DNA from: Coturnix japonica
Taxonomy: Eukaryota > Chordata > Aves > Galliformes > Phasianidae
Length of the DNA: 64,000 nucleotides
NCBI RefSeq assembly: GCF_001577835.2
Contig: NC_029532.1
Location: forward strand, 2,418,001-2,482,000
Direction of reading: 5' to 3'
Made by a program: the position numbers and the translations under genes. This document shows, piece after piece, positions 1 to 14,599 of the stretch (position 1 is the first letter of the stretch; each line of letters opens with the position of its first letter). The notes beneath the pieces were generated by a model, which saw only the letters and a program-made list of their open reading frames with translations, did no database searches and was not told where the DNA came from.

Positions 1-3000
1 GGTCCCCCATACTGGCACTGCACCGCAAAGCTGGATCTGGCCACAATGCTCAGCAAGATGGAGCCCTTCCATTATGAGGTAATTAAATTACCTGTAATTA
101 TGCTCTTGACAGTGAAATAAAGGTGGTAAATGATCCTGATGTTCTTCTTTCTTCTTCCCAGGACGCCCCTCCTCTCTAAATGCTGAATTATTTTACAGTT
201 GATAGTTCCTTAGAATCGCCGACCTTTAAAAGCTGAACACTACATGCCTGTTGAATTTTAATCAATTTATTTTTTTCAACTGGAAATGTCAGACTTCTGT
301 ACGGAATTACTTGGTGCCGGCTGATGTGACAAAGACTCAAAGTTCAGCATCTGAAGCCGCGGAGGAGCAGAGAGTTGCGTGCATTAGCACAGATAATTTG
401 CAGGATGTGAAAATGAGAGCAGGAGTGAGGGAGCATATATTTTTCATTAGCTTTGGTTTAGAAGGTGCGAGGACCTGCATTTATTTCATCCAGTGAACTC
501 TGGCCTCATTAAATCCAGACTGTGGCCAGTAATGACTGGAAGTAAGAAGCTGTGGAGGCCACTAAAGGGCAGGAAGTGAACTGACTTCTCCACGGGGTGA
601 AACATGGTGCATGCATTGACTGTGGGAGTGCACAACCTCTGCTGTGCCCACTCCGCAGTGCCAAGCACAGCAGAGAAGGTGCTGGCTGCCCAAACCATCT
701 TCCGGCCCATGCTGGCACAGTTCCTTAATGCACATTATATCACCCACTCTAGTCCAGTAAACCTGAAGAGCCCAGCAAAAATTTCACCTCCATGGGAGCC
801 TTTCTCTGTTCAAACAAGATAGCCAACTTCTCCATTTCATTGAGTTTGGCTGCCACTGTCTGGAGGGATTAAGCATTCCCCAGCCAGAGTCCATCTGCAA
901 AGAGGGGAAGGTGTTAACTTGGAAATGTGCTGGTTCCTGCTGCTGGGAAAGCCCATGGCACTGAGTATACATCAATGAGAAGCCCTGTAGTCCTTACTGG
1001 CATTTTCTGGCCTTCTCTGTAACTTCAGCACTGCATTTGTGAGCAACAGCTACAGCCAGTGTAATGCTAGGAGCTGCTCTGCCCTCTTTCCAAGAAGGGA
1101 ATATCTCTGCTGTCATCAGGGGTTACATCCATTCTGCTCTGCATCACCTATTCCTGTGCCATCAGTCACTTCAGGAATAAGTTATCACCTCGTTTTCTTC
1201 TACCAGCAGCCTCCTGTGTTCCCCTGCAGTGCAGTAATCTGTTCCTATCTTGGACCGTGACACCTTACAAACAACTTCTTGTCCCATTAAAATTTAATTC
1301 TTTCATTGGAATAGAGACTTCTCATCACACAGAACCGGATGGATAAATGTTTGCTAAGGTGGCAAGGACTGAGTATATTTAGTCTTCCTTCATTCACTCT
1401 AAAAAACTGGGCCTGCCGTTGCCTCCTGGCACAGGTCCATTAAAATCAATAATGAACCTTGCAAGTGGATCTGTGATAAAATACATCCTGTGCTTCTCCA
1501 CTGAACTATAATAAGCATGTACCTACATGCAGCAAGAATAATGTGGAGATTATGTGTAGGTTCAAGGAAAGTTCTGGTGCTTTGGTCTTCCTGGAGTGGA
1601 AGTGCACCTCAAATCCCAAGTATTCTTCCAGTGGCATGAATTACATTTAGTAAGACATGTGATTTTTGGAAATGTGCCCGTGGAAAGGGTCATTCTTTGT
1701 GCACTGATCTTAAACCCTCTCTGAAGCTTTGCAGTCTGCTGTCCAAGACTGAGTTCAAGGAACCTTTGGTCTGGCACAGCACCACAGACCCTTCATTAAG
1801 CCCTCATTTCTCTGAAATAGGTTTTAAATGCCAAATTAAAACTGTGGGCTGTCATCAGTTCTTTCTGGGGGAAACGAGCCAGGTGAGATGAATTCCCAGC
1901 TGGAAAAGCCCAGCAGGGAGATGCAGAACTGAGCCACAATGGTGGGGTGCACAGGACTGCCACCAAGAGCATGGACTCTGTGATATTAGACCAGTCTTGG
2001 TCTGAAGCAGGCTGAGGAAAAGAACTGAATCTGTTTGACAAGTCTTAGGTGGCTGTGCTAATTATCATTATATTGACTCATCTGAAGAAATGCGTTTCCC
2101 ATGCTACTACACTTTTGATATTTCGTTGTCTTTCCCCTAAGAAAGTTGGAAAATTCTTTTCATTCCTTTGGAGTTTTAAGTTTTGCAAGCAGGGGAATCA
2201 TTCCTGCTGTGTAGCTTCATTTCTTATTTTTACTTTTTTTTTCGGTTTGGAGGTCCTGCTTCTCAAACTATCCCGTACCATCAGCCCAAAGAGAAAATAG
2301 CACACGGAAAGCAGCTCAACCCACACTTACCGACTCCTCATCAGTATTCCCTTTAAAGAAGGCAAATGTTATTATCCTCTTTGCCAAGAGGGAGTGTGAA
2401 CACATCTGCTGCTCCACCCACCTTCTTGGCACCCCCTCCCAATGCAAACTCCCACAGCTCACCCTCGGTAGCAGCTCAACAGCCCATTACAAATAGCTGT
2501 GTTTAAGCAAGGTCTTGCTCTTCATTTATAGCCCTCTCAGTTACTCGATGGGTTGCTTCCCTGCCCTTTGCAGCCTCCGTTTGTATCAGGTTAAGAAAAT
2601 GTCAAGCTCATTTGGAAGTTCCTCACCCTTCCTTGCATTGCTGCAGCCATTAGTGGTCCTCTCCTTGCTGCTGGAAGCTGACATTTACATCATGGGCTGG
2701 GGCGGAAATAATAGTAATAAAGCCAGGCTTCGCTAATCAGCAGTTATGACCACCTTCAGAAATGAGCTCAGGTGGCCAAAGCTTATTTTTCTCATTTCTT
2801 CTCTCTTGTACTCCCATCTGTCCCTGCCTGGCCCCCCACCCTCCCACCCATCTCCACTTATTTATTGACTGTGGTGGTAAAAGTGCCATTTGATGAAATA
2901 AAGGTTAAAAAAAAATGACCATAATTTTGGGTACAGCATTGGATTTGTGTGAATATACTCTTCATCAAACACAATCATCCCACTCAGCTCATCCCATTCC

Positions 3001-4190
3001 TCTTGACCCCAGTGCAAAGATGCTGAAGCCCATCTGTGGAGCTGGCAATGAGGAGGACCATTAGTAAAGAAAGCAGGTTCTGCCTGCTGCATTTTGCTGG
3101 TCCAAGCACAGTGCCGGACTGGAGAAGGGAGCTGACATTTCCTGCTGCTGGTGAATCTCGTGCACACTGAGCTGTCTGACATGGGGATGGATTAGCTGAC
3201 CTCTGGGAGTCCTGCTGGTTCCTAACATCACATGATTCCACAAAGTTGACATTTTAGGATGAGATCAAGTCTGGAAACCATGGCTTCTGTGAGGTTCTAC
3301 TAATCACAAGCTTCATTCAGATTTGAAAATGAGTTTTGACCAGGGCTATTGATTTCCCTTCTTGCTTTGCTTTTTCAATGTGCATGCATATGTGTGTGTT
3401 TGCAGTTTTAACCTGAAAGGCTGGAGGGCCCTCTCTCCCCCCTCTTCCTGGCTTCTGTACACCACCCCTTTGAAGCCCCAATATGGGACTTCATTAAAAA
3501 ATAGCAAACTGCAGCAATCAGGAAGCACAAGGGGAGGAGAAGAAGGAAGAATTGATGAGGACAGCAAGTGTTTGGAAGCTGGAGAAGGGGAGGAGCTGCA
3601 GCAGATGTTGCCAGCTGTTGCTCAGCGCGTGGGTGTCACATCAGCCCTCAAACAAACCCACAAATCAAGTAATTGTGCTGTGGCCTTGCTGCTGTCCTTC
3701 TCTATTCGAGCTGATACCTCTTCCCAGCCCTCTTTCTGTCCTGCTGTTGGAGTCCTCGTTCACCACTGCCACTTCTGGATGCTCCACTCAGTGCTGTAGC
3801 CCTCACTGCTGTGTGTGCTCAGTGCCAGCTGTTAACGAGTGGAAAAAGGGAGGGGAAAGTGTTCTTTATTCATTTGATTGAAGTTCTCTCAAAACATGAA
3901 ATCAATTCTGCCTTTGTCTTTTGTGCATGAAAAACAATCTGCTTGTTTCACAGCCTTTCTTTTCCCTTCTTGAAATTTGGTTTTCCTGGACTGACCCTGC
4001 TTTTTCATCAGAAAGGAAACATTGCCATATAACCCTCTTCCTCCATGTGACATTGCTCCCTGTGTGAATTAGTCCTCTCCTGAGATCCAGAAGGGTTTCT
4101 CTGAGGTGTCAGGGTTTCCTGAAGCTCTCCCAGGCAGAAGCAACATGATCACAACAACCTTGCAAATCATTCCAAAAATCACATAGATCC

Positions 4191-4281
4191 TTTCCCCTCC
4201 CCTTCTCCTTTTCCTTTCCTTTTCCCTTTTCCTTTTCCTTATCCTTTCTCTTTCCTTTTCCCTTCTCCCCTTCCCTTTTTC
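4191..4281 (+). repeat. Pyrimidine-rich simple repeat (CCTTTT-like)
   Basis: About 90 bases almost wholly C and T, in irregular units such as ttttcctttt and cccttctccc. Open reading through it on the opposite strand gives a low-complexity Arg/Lys/Glu string and is not a gene. Confidence 0.95.
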
Positions 4282-4795
4282 ACATTTGACCAAAGACTAT
4301 TCATAATGTTAAAAAGGAATTATTTGTATAGCTAGAAGCAAAAGACCAGTCCATCTAACCTTAAATCTGCAGCTTGTTTAAATTCATTATGCCATCTTTA
4401 TTCTTCTGATCACCTCATATTTCTAGCCAGGACCTTCATCTTAGTCTGTGCCTAACACTGATGCCTTTTGAGAGAGAACTGTAATGGAGGAGATGTTATC
4501 TGGAGGAGTGTCACTTCATTTCAGAAGGTGATCTTTTCACTTGTAATCTCTGCCTCTTTCTCCATGACCCCACTGCCCCAGTGTCTATTCCCAGTCCTTC
4601 TCCCAAAAGTCAGAAGAAGAAAATGAAAGCACTCCTGTCCCTGCAGCAAAAGGTTTGCCCCTATTCCTGCCAGCTCTCCAGTGACCTTTCCACCACATGC
4701 ACGTTTTTATAGTGTATCAATAAAAGGATCTTGATGCCAAATGGAAATCAAGCAGCTGCCTGAATTGCTGAAGGGCAAAGAAACCCATTCAAAGA

Positions 4796-4833
4796 GTTTT
4801 TATTATTATTATTATGATTATTATAATTATATT
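4796..4833 (+). repeat. (TTA)n microsatellite
   Basis: tttttattattattattatg followed by attattataattatatta: a short imperfect TTA repeat. Confidence 0.95.
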
Positions 4834-5742
4834 ACACATTGAAACGAATGACCCAATCAATTTCAAGCTTCTTTCTTCTGCAGACTCTTTCCAGGAATGG
4901 TTCTGTGCCCGGCTGCAGAATGCCAGCTTTGCCTTGGGGTGAGCAGGTGCTTCTGCTTGGTCATATTAGGGTCCTTCTCCTCCCTCTGGCATTGGCATTC
5001 AGGAGGGATGTTGGGGAAAGAAACAAGTGGGGCACCAGAAGGGCTTCTTTTCAGCCTATGCAAGCTCATGGAGTATTTGAGTGCTACTCTGTCTAACATT
5101 GGCTTTGCATAATGTGATTAATGTGTAGCTTTTCAGAGCGTGTGACTAACGCTGAACTGGGCTTCAGTGCATGACCACTTTGAGGACTCTATCCAGATAC
5201 CCTCAGCTTCATTTTAGTGATCAGTATTCCAACCAGAGCAAGGCGAAGCCAGCTGTACACCTCTTGCAAAGACACATGGGCCATACCTCATCTTCATTCT
5301 CCTTCGTGGTTCCTTGACCGTTCACCTCTCTAGCAGCAATCAGCCTCCCTGGCCCTGTCATTATCCCTGCTGTAATGATGAAATAATAGCTTGCTGCCTC
5401 CAGCCTGCCATCAGGATTGCCCTGAGTGCAGATGGCCTGGTGTGCTATCCAGGCATGGGGACGTGCCAGGGGATGCATCCACAGTGATGGTGGTCCAGCT
5501 TGGATGTCCTTCCTCAATGGCATTTCTGCAGAGATTTGGAGGGCAGAGATGCAAGCAATCTGGGCTTCAGAGGCCATGTGAATATTTTTTGATTATCTTA
5601 TTGTCACTGACTGCAAACCTTGTAACACTGAGGTTGCCTCTTAGAAGCACTTACGTGGCACTGAGCCTGAACTGACACCTAGATACTGCTCTGAATGCAA
5701 TGCCTGAAAGATACAGGTAGTCAGAGCATAAGAACACACAAA

Positions 5743-6030
5743 CACAGAATCATTGAATCATTTGAGCTGCAAGGGGCACTTTAAAGGCCATCTGGTCCCA
5801 CTCCCTGCAATGCACAGGGGCACCACAGCTCCAGCAGTGCTCAGAGCCCCAATAGCCTGACCTTGGCTGTCTGCAAGGACATCCACTACTCTCTGGGCAG
5901 CATCACATGCTGCCTTTCATTCCGAACTCCTTTCTACAGATCTCAAGGGTCAGATGGACTTTATTTATACCTAATCCCACCTCTTAGGAGCCAGCATCCC
6001 TTGCAAAACTCAGACTAAAGTCCCTGCCCA
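5743..6030 (-). mobile_element. CR1 LINE 3' fragment (antisense)
   Basis: Begins acagaatcattgaatcattt and continues with aaggccatctggtcccactc, then ctgcaatgcacaggggcacc and acagctccagcagtgctcag. This is the reverse complement of the CR1 3' tail and adjoining region. Later parts (ttcattccgaactcctttct) fit the more internal CR1 segment less well, so the right edge is approximate. Confidence 0.85.
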
Positions 6031-9000
6031 TCCGCCTCTTGTTTGTTTGTTATTTTAATCTTCCTCCTTAGTCTACAGTGTGAAGAGAAAGGGCTGATTG
6101 ACAGCTTAACTGTTTCAAATCAATAGAAAGAGCACTTGGAGATTAAAGCAATTTAAACAAGGTGTTTATGTGGTTTGGAGCTAAAACTGCACTTGAAGGA
6201 AGCAAGCGAAGGAGATGAAGGAAGTGGGTCAGCCAGGAGACACATGGAAAGTACATGAGCAGAGTTAAGATTACAACAAGAGGCTGGGATGGCTTTTTCA
6301 TCAGAAAGAGATCACTGCTTTCCATAAAGGAGGTCTAATCTCAAAATTGCTTTAGCCTCAGCCTGATTGTTCCATCGATTTAAAGATGCTGGCCCTGTCC
6401 CTCTTTCCATCCCCACGCTCTCTAATCTCTGGCACATCTCCCTCTCTTTCAGTCTGCGATCTCCAGCTGTTGTAACGGGGCTATAGAGACACAGCCCCTC
6501 CCAGCCAGGCACTGCCTAAAAGAGGTCTCCTGACCGTGTTTGGCTTGCTGGGCTTGAGGACGGGTGCAAAGCCCCAGCAGCTCTGCAGCTCCTGCCTGAA
6601 GCTGATGAAGTAGCTCAGGGGCAACTCTGAAGCCATTGCAAAGATCCCATTATATTTTTAATCAATGCAAAGGCCCTGTCCCCTTGCTAAATTACTTGAA
6701 CTCCTCCCCTCCCCAGGCTTTTTAGGTAATTGCTGTAGATGAACACAACTGCATATCATGGATAGCTGAGCCAGGGCTATTGATCAATCCAAATGTGCTG
6801 TTGGCATGGTTTAGAAGAGCTTTACTAACTTACCCCAGGGGCAGATCAGGTTTTTTAGCTAAATCAAGGTGAGATGCATGTCCTTTCTGCTTTACATAGC
6901 CCTAATGAGGTAGTAATCCAACTCCTCCTTCCCTAGATAACCACTGCCCTGTGGCTATAATTTACCCTGGGACATGCCAATCTTTCTCCCATGACCACAG
7001 AAAGCATCCAGACCATCGGTTTATACTAAGTGGTGGAGCTTTGGTTAGTGGGGAGGAATCCCATCTGGGTGATACACATCACCACATGCAGATCCCATGC
7101 AGTTCTCCTCATGCCAAGCATCCAGCCCTACATGGATGCAACCCTGCAGAAGACACACAGACATTCACACTGAAGAGCTGGAACTGAAGAGAGCAGATGC
7201 ATCAAAAAGTTCAGGACAGGAAAATGTGGCCCTTCTGGGGCCACCTCTGGCCACCTTTACAAGCAGACTGCTACGGTGTCACTCCTGACTTCTGTCCATT
7301 TTTGGGGGGTAATGTCAGGTCCCAGTTCTTCAGCAAGGACTTGAGAGCAGAACAGGTGGTAAATTACTTTTTACTTTCCATCCTACCAGAAGCATGCAGC
7401 AGGATTCTGCCTCTCTGGCTTCACAAGAAGAGCATCAAGTAGAGACACCTGCTTTGGTGAGGGGAGAACCGATCGTGCTTCGAAGGCCATGCACATCATT
7501 GATGTACCCTGTTTCTAAGTGTTTATTATTTTCCTGGTGATAAGTGTCCAGCTGACAAAGTAATTCACATGGTGCCACAAGAGCTGTCACAGCTCCGTGC
7601 AATTAGAGTGAGCCTCACAAAGCCATGCTCTGCCTTCCTGGGTGATGCGGTGCTTGCAGCGATGCTGAGCGTTGTTAGGTTCATCAGCTCATTGTGAAAC
7701 CTTGCAGTTGTCCTGCCTGGTGCACTGGGAACTGCTCCAGCATGGCATGTGTGTGTCCACATATCTCAGTGTGGTACATGATATGAGTGCAATGTGGGAC
7801 TGGACATGAGTGCAAGAATTCAGATTTGTCCTACCACACAGATCAGCTGTATTGCTTTGTGAGTGCAGCTCTGATCTCCACGACAGGGATCACCATAATT
7901 ACCTGTCATAGCATTCTTTTCAGAGCATGTTACTGAAAGCTCTGCCTGCTGTTTGACCCATGCCTTTAGAAACAGACAGCTTGCCCTTCAGGGAGGGCCT
8001 GGTGGCCTTGCAGGAAGGAGCAGGACTTTGGGTGGTGGTTAATTATAAGGAGCTTTGTTTAACAGGGAGGTGAGGGAGCTGAGTGAGGTGTTGGCTGCCA
8101 TGCAGAGCTTGGAGATAGCCAGGAACAGACAGAGATTCACAAGCTGTAAAGCATGGCTTGTCACCGGAGGATGATGGCCAGCTGAAGCAGTGCCAGCTGG
8201 GCTCCTGCCATCAGGGTGCAGCCCCCACCTGCTGCAGATGGGATTTGGCTGGGATCTTTGGGGGGCACACATACAGCTTGTGGGCTTAGAGCACCGGATT
8301 GACCTGATAAGGGAATGCTGTGACTGCAGATCTGCTCATCTGCAGTGGCAGGCACTGAGAGCTGCATGGAAGTGCTGTCCAAACTCACCTAGGAGAGCAG
8401 GAAATGTGCTCCTGGAAAGAACCATGCTTTTCTTTTTTTGGTAAATGTCTGCTATGCGAGTTACTCGGGGTCTATTTGCAAGGAGATAGTGAACATTTGG
8501 GATTAATTTGATATCAGTAGTTGGCTTCTCCCTCTGCAAGGGTATAGGGAGCTTGCTGGGAACAGGGGGAGAAAAGCATCATGCCTGAAGCTTTTGTTCT
8601 TCCTCTCCCCTCTGTGTGTAAATCCTGGGTCTGTTCCATCCCTCCCTGCTCACCTCAGAGCTGGTGCACATACATTATCCGCCAGCTGACAGATACAGCA
8701 GTGACGGATTAGCTGAGCTGGAGAAAGGCCACTTGGACCCTGGGAAGCTGGCGAGGCAGGCAGGCACAGAGCAGAGGGCTGTGCTTGCTTCCTGCAGACT
8801 GAGAGCAGACAGCAAGCACAGGAAAGCTGGAAGGAGATTCATGTGTGATTGCACAGGTTGGGAGCAGTGTTTCTGAGATGTGTGAGAGCAAAGCAAGGTC
8901 AGCTCTGCCACCTTCTTGTGCAGGGCTGGTGGGTGCATTTGCATTGCCAGCCACTGCTTGGTGCCAGTTTGCACCAGCTGAGCGCTTCAGCCATGAGTTT

Positions 9001-10164
9001 TATGTGCTGATGGCATACAAAATGTTTGCATTTCCCTGTCTCCAGCTTCTAGAAAGAAAAAGGATTGTATTGGCACTATAGGAAGGATGTCTTCATCAGA
9101 TGTGCAGAATAAATACTGTGCCGTATTAGGCTTTATTTCTCCACCAAATTAGAACTTGACTACATCAAGAAGCTATTCCCCAGTTCCACAAACCAGACAG
9201 AAAACAATGCCAATTTAAATTCAGATTAATTCAATTTCTGAAGATAAAGGCAGGTGGAGAAAGCCTTGGTTTCCCATGTGTGGCTAATCCGTAAGAATGT
9301 GACAAACCCAACTGTCTGCATTTGGCTGCTGGGAGGAAGGTGTAGCTTGGCACCTGAAGGTGCAGATGAACCACAAAGGGGGGGAGGTGGAGAAACATCA
9401 CCCAAAAAAAGTGTCCCGTGGGCTCACAGTGTGCTTGCCACATCCATGACATCCTTCCTGGACCCAGGAGGCCCTTCTATGGTAGACTTCCTCATCCAAA
9501 TATGAGCTACTAGCACAGAGAGTGGGAGCATGGCATTGGGTATTTAATGCCATGATTCTCCCTGGGAAAAAGGAAACTGTGAAGGAAAGTCCAGATTTAC
9601 AAACTAACCTGATCTCATGGATCTGTGAAAATTTAGAGGATGAACTGTCTTACCTGGAGACCTCCGGCTGCTACTGTTGCTATTTGCCACCATAGAAACA
9701 CAGTTCCTTCTGGCTTCCTTTTAGTAATCAAGTGCTACAAAAACAGCCTTCTCTTCCTTTCGCTTTCTCCTGGATAGGCCCACCAGAGATGGAGAGGATC
9801 TGCTGGTGGGAAGTACTGTGACCGATGCATTTCAGGGTGCAGGCAGAATGTGTTCCTTTAAGCACATACATGGATGGGCTCTTCGATCCTGCAAGGAAAC
9901 ATAGTGTTGTTCAGTAAACTGAACGAGACCATTGATGTGCCTCACTGCACCAGTGCACAGCTGCATAAATTATGGAGGCTGCTGGCTGGCAATTCCAAAG
10001 GTAATGGCAGTAACCCAGTCTAATACAGCTTCTCAGCAGTGTGAGTGGTGATGGGAGAAGATGAGGAAATTTCTTTCCCAAGCTTGTTCCTTCTCTGCAT
10101 TCTGAAGTTCGAGATTTCCATTCCCCCATTCACAGATATAATGACATGCTCTTAATGGCTGTAA
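6031..10164. other. Intergenic, nothing recognised
   Basis: Unique-looking sequence with short overlapping open frames on both strands. No motif, repeat or exon that I can support. Confidence 0.6.
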
Positions 10165-10640
10165 AATTACTGAGCTCTTTTTTAACTCCAGCAACAGCAT
10201 ATCACTCTCTGACCTCCTGCAGTAGTGAATTACATGAACTGACTACACAGTACATCAGGTGTAGGGTTTTTTTTCCTTCTAACCTGTATTAAATTTACCT
10301 AACCATTAATCTAATGGAATAACACCATAGTTTTCATATTATGGGGTAAGACAAGAGCAAGAAATTGCTTTTCACTATACCTCTTATAATTCTAAAATAC
10401 TCCTGCCATTAACATTCCTCCCCAGGCTAAGTATCCTCTGAGAATTCTGGCCACATGGGGTAGTCACAGACAAACCCCATTTAGGCCTTCAATAGCCTTT
10501 GTTTCCCTTCAATTTTTCAATCTCAATTAAACGTTGACATCTTCCCTGGTGTGAAATGACCCAGAACATACAATGATACAGTCTAAGTATATCCAGGCTA
10601 AATTTGTCCAGATCTTTCTGTACAGATGGGAAGCACGGCT
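10165..10640 (-). mobile_element. Ancient CR1-type LINE fragment (antisense)
   Basis: Diverged sequence with the order seen in old amniote CR1 antisense copies: a gtgaattacatgaactgact-like segment, ccttctaacctgtattaaat, attaatctaatggaataaca, then later catcttccctggtgtgaaat gacc-like and cagtctaagtatatcc. Edges and subfamily are uncertain. Confidence 0.55.
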
Positions 10641-13600
10641 AGTGGCTCTTCACCTATTGCAAATAATTCAGATCCCAATTCCCACAGCACAAATGTCTTT
10701 CTCTTCCCTGAAATGGCAGTGTTGTACTGGGGCTGTCCACTCATGCCTAGGTCTGTAGAGATATTTTAAAGTCCTTTTTCTATCTTATCTCAGAAAACCA
10801 TTTTTGCATCAGGAAAGTCCAGAGGGGTTGCTACAATAATACTATACGACCTCAAGTCTATAGAGAATCTAGAAGTGATCTTAAAAGGAAGCAGAGTATC
10901 ACTGGCAATGTTTTACACACAGCAAGCACAGGGAAAGGAAGCGATTTATTTGAAGTTGTACCTCAAGGAGGAAGTGGGCTCAGGAAAATAATTCAGGAGT
11001 CCATTATGGAGTGTAAGTAGAAACCAACAGAGTGCTAGCAAGCCTCTCTAGGTAAAAGAAACACCCAGGCTGCTCCAGCAGACCTGGCTGTCAGCCAGCT
11101 GGAGAAAGAGAGCACACATAGGGTCCAGCAGAAATAAATGAAATCCTCTCAAGGGAGTTTCAGACTTAATTGGCTGTTTTAAGACCAAGTAAGCTAGCAA
11201 AAATCTCTGGCCACATCTCTTTCCTGCAGCTCAGTGGGCTGTGAAGTCCAAACCAAGTCCCATAAGCATTTCTTGAGCCTCTAGAAACCCTTCTTCTGCT
11301 TTGTGCTTAGAAAAACCTGCCTCTCCTTACAGGAGATGAGCCTTTCTGCTTACTAGTATGAACTCATCTTAGTGGCACTGGAAAGGGAAACCATGAAGAC
11401 GAGATTTGTTCAGGCTGCAAGTCTTCTGTGAAGGTAAATATAAACGTGTTTCTCCAACACTTTCCCTGTTTCTCTAACCCTTCACTTCTGTACTGTGAGG
11501 CTTTCTAGAGGCCAACACATCTAGGCAGGCTTTTGAGAAGCACTACCATGAAACCCGCTGCTCCCTGGGAGTTAAGAACATTGAACATAACACACGCCCA
11601 TGGCTTGCTTCTTTTTGCCCATATCTCTTGCTTGCTTTTCAGTACCAGCATCACTTGAACTTTTTTTCTTATTGATTTCTTGTTTCTTTTTCAATCCCCC
11701 TTTTCCTTTCTCACTCTCCCCTCCTTTCCTAGGGTAAGCCATAACACTGCTTTGCCTGGGCAGTTTGGCAAGCTGGAGGGGTAGAATAAGTTAGGCACAA
11801 GGACACTGAGCTGTTTTTAATTAGTAGCATAATTAAAGCCTTTGGAGACCTTGGTTGGGGGTCAGGGTCCACCTTCAAGCAGAGCAGCTGCTCCACTTCA
11901 AGGAGAAGTTGGAAGCATCACGGTAAATATCTGACATAGGTGACAATATGGTGAAGATAAGGGGAGGTCTCCCTGGAACCAGTTGCTCCCACAAATGTGT
12001 CAGCCCTTGTGTAATATGGAGCTCAGTGGACTATATTTGCAAAAGCTGGTGGCAAAAGAAGAAAGCTCTCAGCATTTCAGGGGAGATGTAAACCACCCTA
12101 ACAGAGATGTGCAGAGAGGTAGGAGAATGAACACACAGCGGAGGGCTGTGAAACACAAGAAGCCACTACAGTACAGGCTCAAAGAAAGCAGATATCCAAC
12201 ATGCAGTCCCTTTAGGGATCAGTCTATGCTTCTAGCATAATGATCACTCAAACTGCATGCTCCTGTCACTAGCCTGGAAGATAACCTCTTACCATCCTCC
12301 CTTCTAGTATGTCTTAGCTAAAGGCAAGATGTAACCCTGGTAGTACAGCTGTGTTGTGCTTAGGCTGTCCAGTGCTTGGCAAAAAGATGCCATGTTGCAG
12401 CTCCTCGTACAAAAATCTTTCTGAAGACAGACATCCAGCTGGCAATAAGAAAATGCCCTTCTTTTTCTTTTCACCATTTTTAGGGCTGCAGGTAGCAAAT
12501 CAAACCTCTTCTGAAGTGTGGAAGGGCAGCCTGCAGAGTTTGGTGATGGAAAGGGCAGAGCAGGGCCCTGCTCCTGCAGTGTGTTTCTAGCAGTTTGTTT
12601 TTGGTTTGCTGTTCTGCAAATGCCTTGAGTGTTTTGTTCTTACACTGTTGCTGAAGGTGGCAGACAAGCCAGTGCTGTTATTCTGCCAAGGGAGAGGAAC
12701 AGAAATAAAAATAATAACCATGTGCCTTCACTTTGGCTTAGAGTCATGGGAGGGTGCACAGATTAAAGGGGGACCTGGGACCTGGCCTGCCACCAACACA
12801 TCCCAATTCAAAGGACTTCATAACATTTTAAATATCAAATATAGCTTCAAGTAGTCTGACACTTCCCCTGTCAAACAGCCAAGATAACACAAGACAAAGT
12901 CCTTCTGCACAGTACTGAGTTATGTTTTGGAAATGGGAAATCAGCTGGTGCTCCTCAACTTTTCAAAGCCCTTAATCCGAATGCTTTAGCACTTCTGGAT
13001 ACTGTGCACAGAGTTTGCTTCAACTGACAACACAGGCACCTACAGCAGAGTGAGCTGTTTTGACTTCTGTAGGCATGGGAGAGAAGCAGACAGCTCTGGG
13101 GTACAACTCATCCTGTGCTGATATGTCAAACAAGTGAAATGAATCATGCCCTGGATGTGCCTCCTGCTTGGTTCTTTGGGATGGAAAGTGTGATAAAAGC
13201 AGATGAACAGCACCACAGACATCCAGGTGGAAGAGAGGAGGCTCTCGGGGCATCTCAAATGGAAGACCCCCAAATGAAGGCAACCAGTAAGGATTATCTG
13301 GGAACCTTTACCCATGTTTGGGTACACCTCCAGCGGTGCCATTTTGGCCTGGGCTCTAGGTCTCCTCCAGCACATCCCTGCCGGCACCTTGGCAGGCTCC
13401 CTTCTGCTAACCTCACGATGGAGCCAGAGCAGCACGAGGAGGTGGCACAGCGTGCCCGGGGACCCTACCTGCCAGGGAAAGGGTATGAGCATCCGTGCAG
13501 CTCACTGTAATTTCTCTAATGGCTTTCTTTGGCTTGATAGATATTGAAGGAAGCTTGTTGCCGGGGCAATTTCCATGGAGAGATAATAAGAGATCATTTT

Positions 13601-14599
13601 CAAGTGAGCGAAACTTTAATGGCACATTCTGGTAATGAGGCAGCAAGGAGAGTAATGACCAGAGACCTCAGAGTGCGAGCACACTATGAGAAGGGGGGAG
13701 GACTCACGGCTCACTGCTCGCAGCAGACACTGGAGGTCTGATCTTTGTCCCCTTGAAGTCAGACTGCAGTTGCACTGCTGTCTACAGAAAGAACAACATT
13801 AAGATGTATTTGCCCATCACAAGGCTGGGAGGCTCCATAGAGATGCCTCAGTCAATTCCTAGGGAAGCAGGAAGGTCCTCGTAGGGCTCGGCACCAAAAC
13901 CTTCAGCCTCCTCCTTCTGCAGAAGGCAGACTGGAAGCAAAAGCTTCCACCTTCACAAAGGCATGAAGCTGCTTCGTCTCTCTCCATTCTTTGAATTCAT
14001 CTTTACAGCCTGGTTTTGGCCTTGCTCTTAAGGAGGTCCTTCAATCTGCTATTTCATAAGGGCAGCCAGAGCCAGTTGTTGTTTACCTCCTCTCAAAAGA
14101 AGGAAGGTGAAGGGTCTGCTTTCCTCCAGCCTCGTTAACAGTTGTTTCATTAATCACAGCTTTCTCTTCAAAACCAGAGACAATCTGTCCAATTAACATT
14201 AAAGCTCTGGCAGTCGCTTGCAACTTTGCAAGCAGCACTTTGACAACCGTCGCTAATAAGTCTAACATTTCAAAAGCTGCTCACAAACAAAACAGCCCGG
14301 TTGCACCTCGTTAATACCCTGTGCTGCCTGTTTTCATGAACAGCAGAGCCAGCCTCATCTTTACCCACTTTAATACTGGCTTTCAACAGAAAACAAGTCC
14401 CGGATTGCTCCTCCTGCCAACTTCTGTCCATTGCATCCAGCACTCTGCTGGGTTACCTGAGCAAATCCTGTCTCTTGCATTGTATCCCCAAGAAGGCTTT
14501 GACACCAGACCACACCTGAAACCACTCAGTTCCCACAACATAGAGCAGTAGGTCACAAGGAATTAGCACACTGAGGTGAAGGTCAACCAGAAAAGATGA
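10641..14599. other. Intergenic, nothing recognised
   Basis: Open frames of up to 150 codons near 13.0-13.5 kb occur on both strands over the same bases, which argues against coding. No recognised domain. Confidence 0.6.

Larger units (their letters stand above)
1..5742. other. Intergenic, no gene supported
   Basis: Apart from two simple repeats I see no exon with recognisable protein similarity, no RNA gene and no clear transposon. Open frames here are short, overlap on both strands and lack codon-like composition. Confidence 0.6.

Noticed and set aside
1-78. Open stretch at the window edge reading GPPYWHCTAKLDLATMLSKM and onward, followed by a gt dinucleotide
   Set aside because: It could be the end of an exon, but I recognise no protein, the left boundary is outside the window, and 78 open bases are common by chance.
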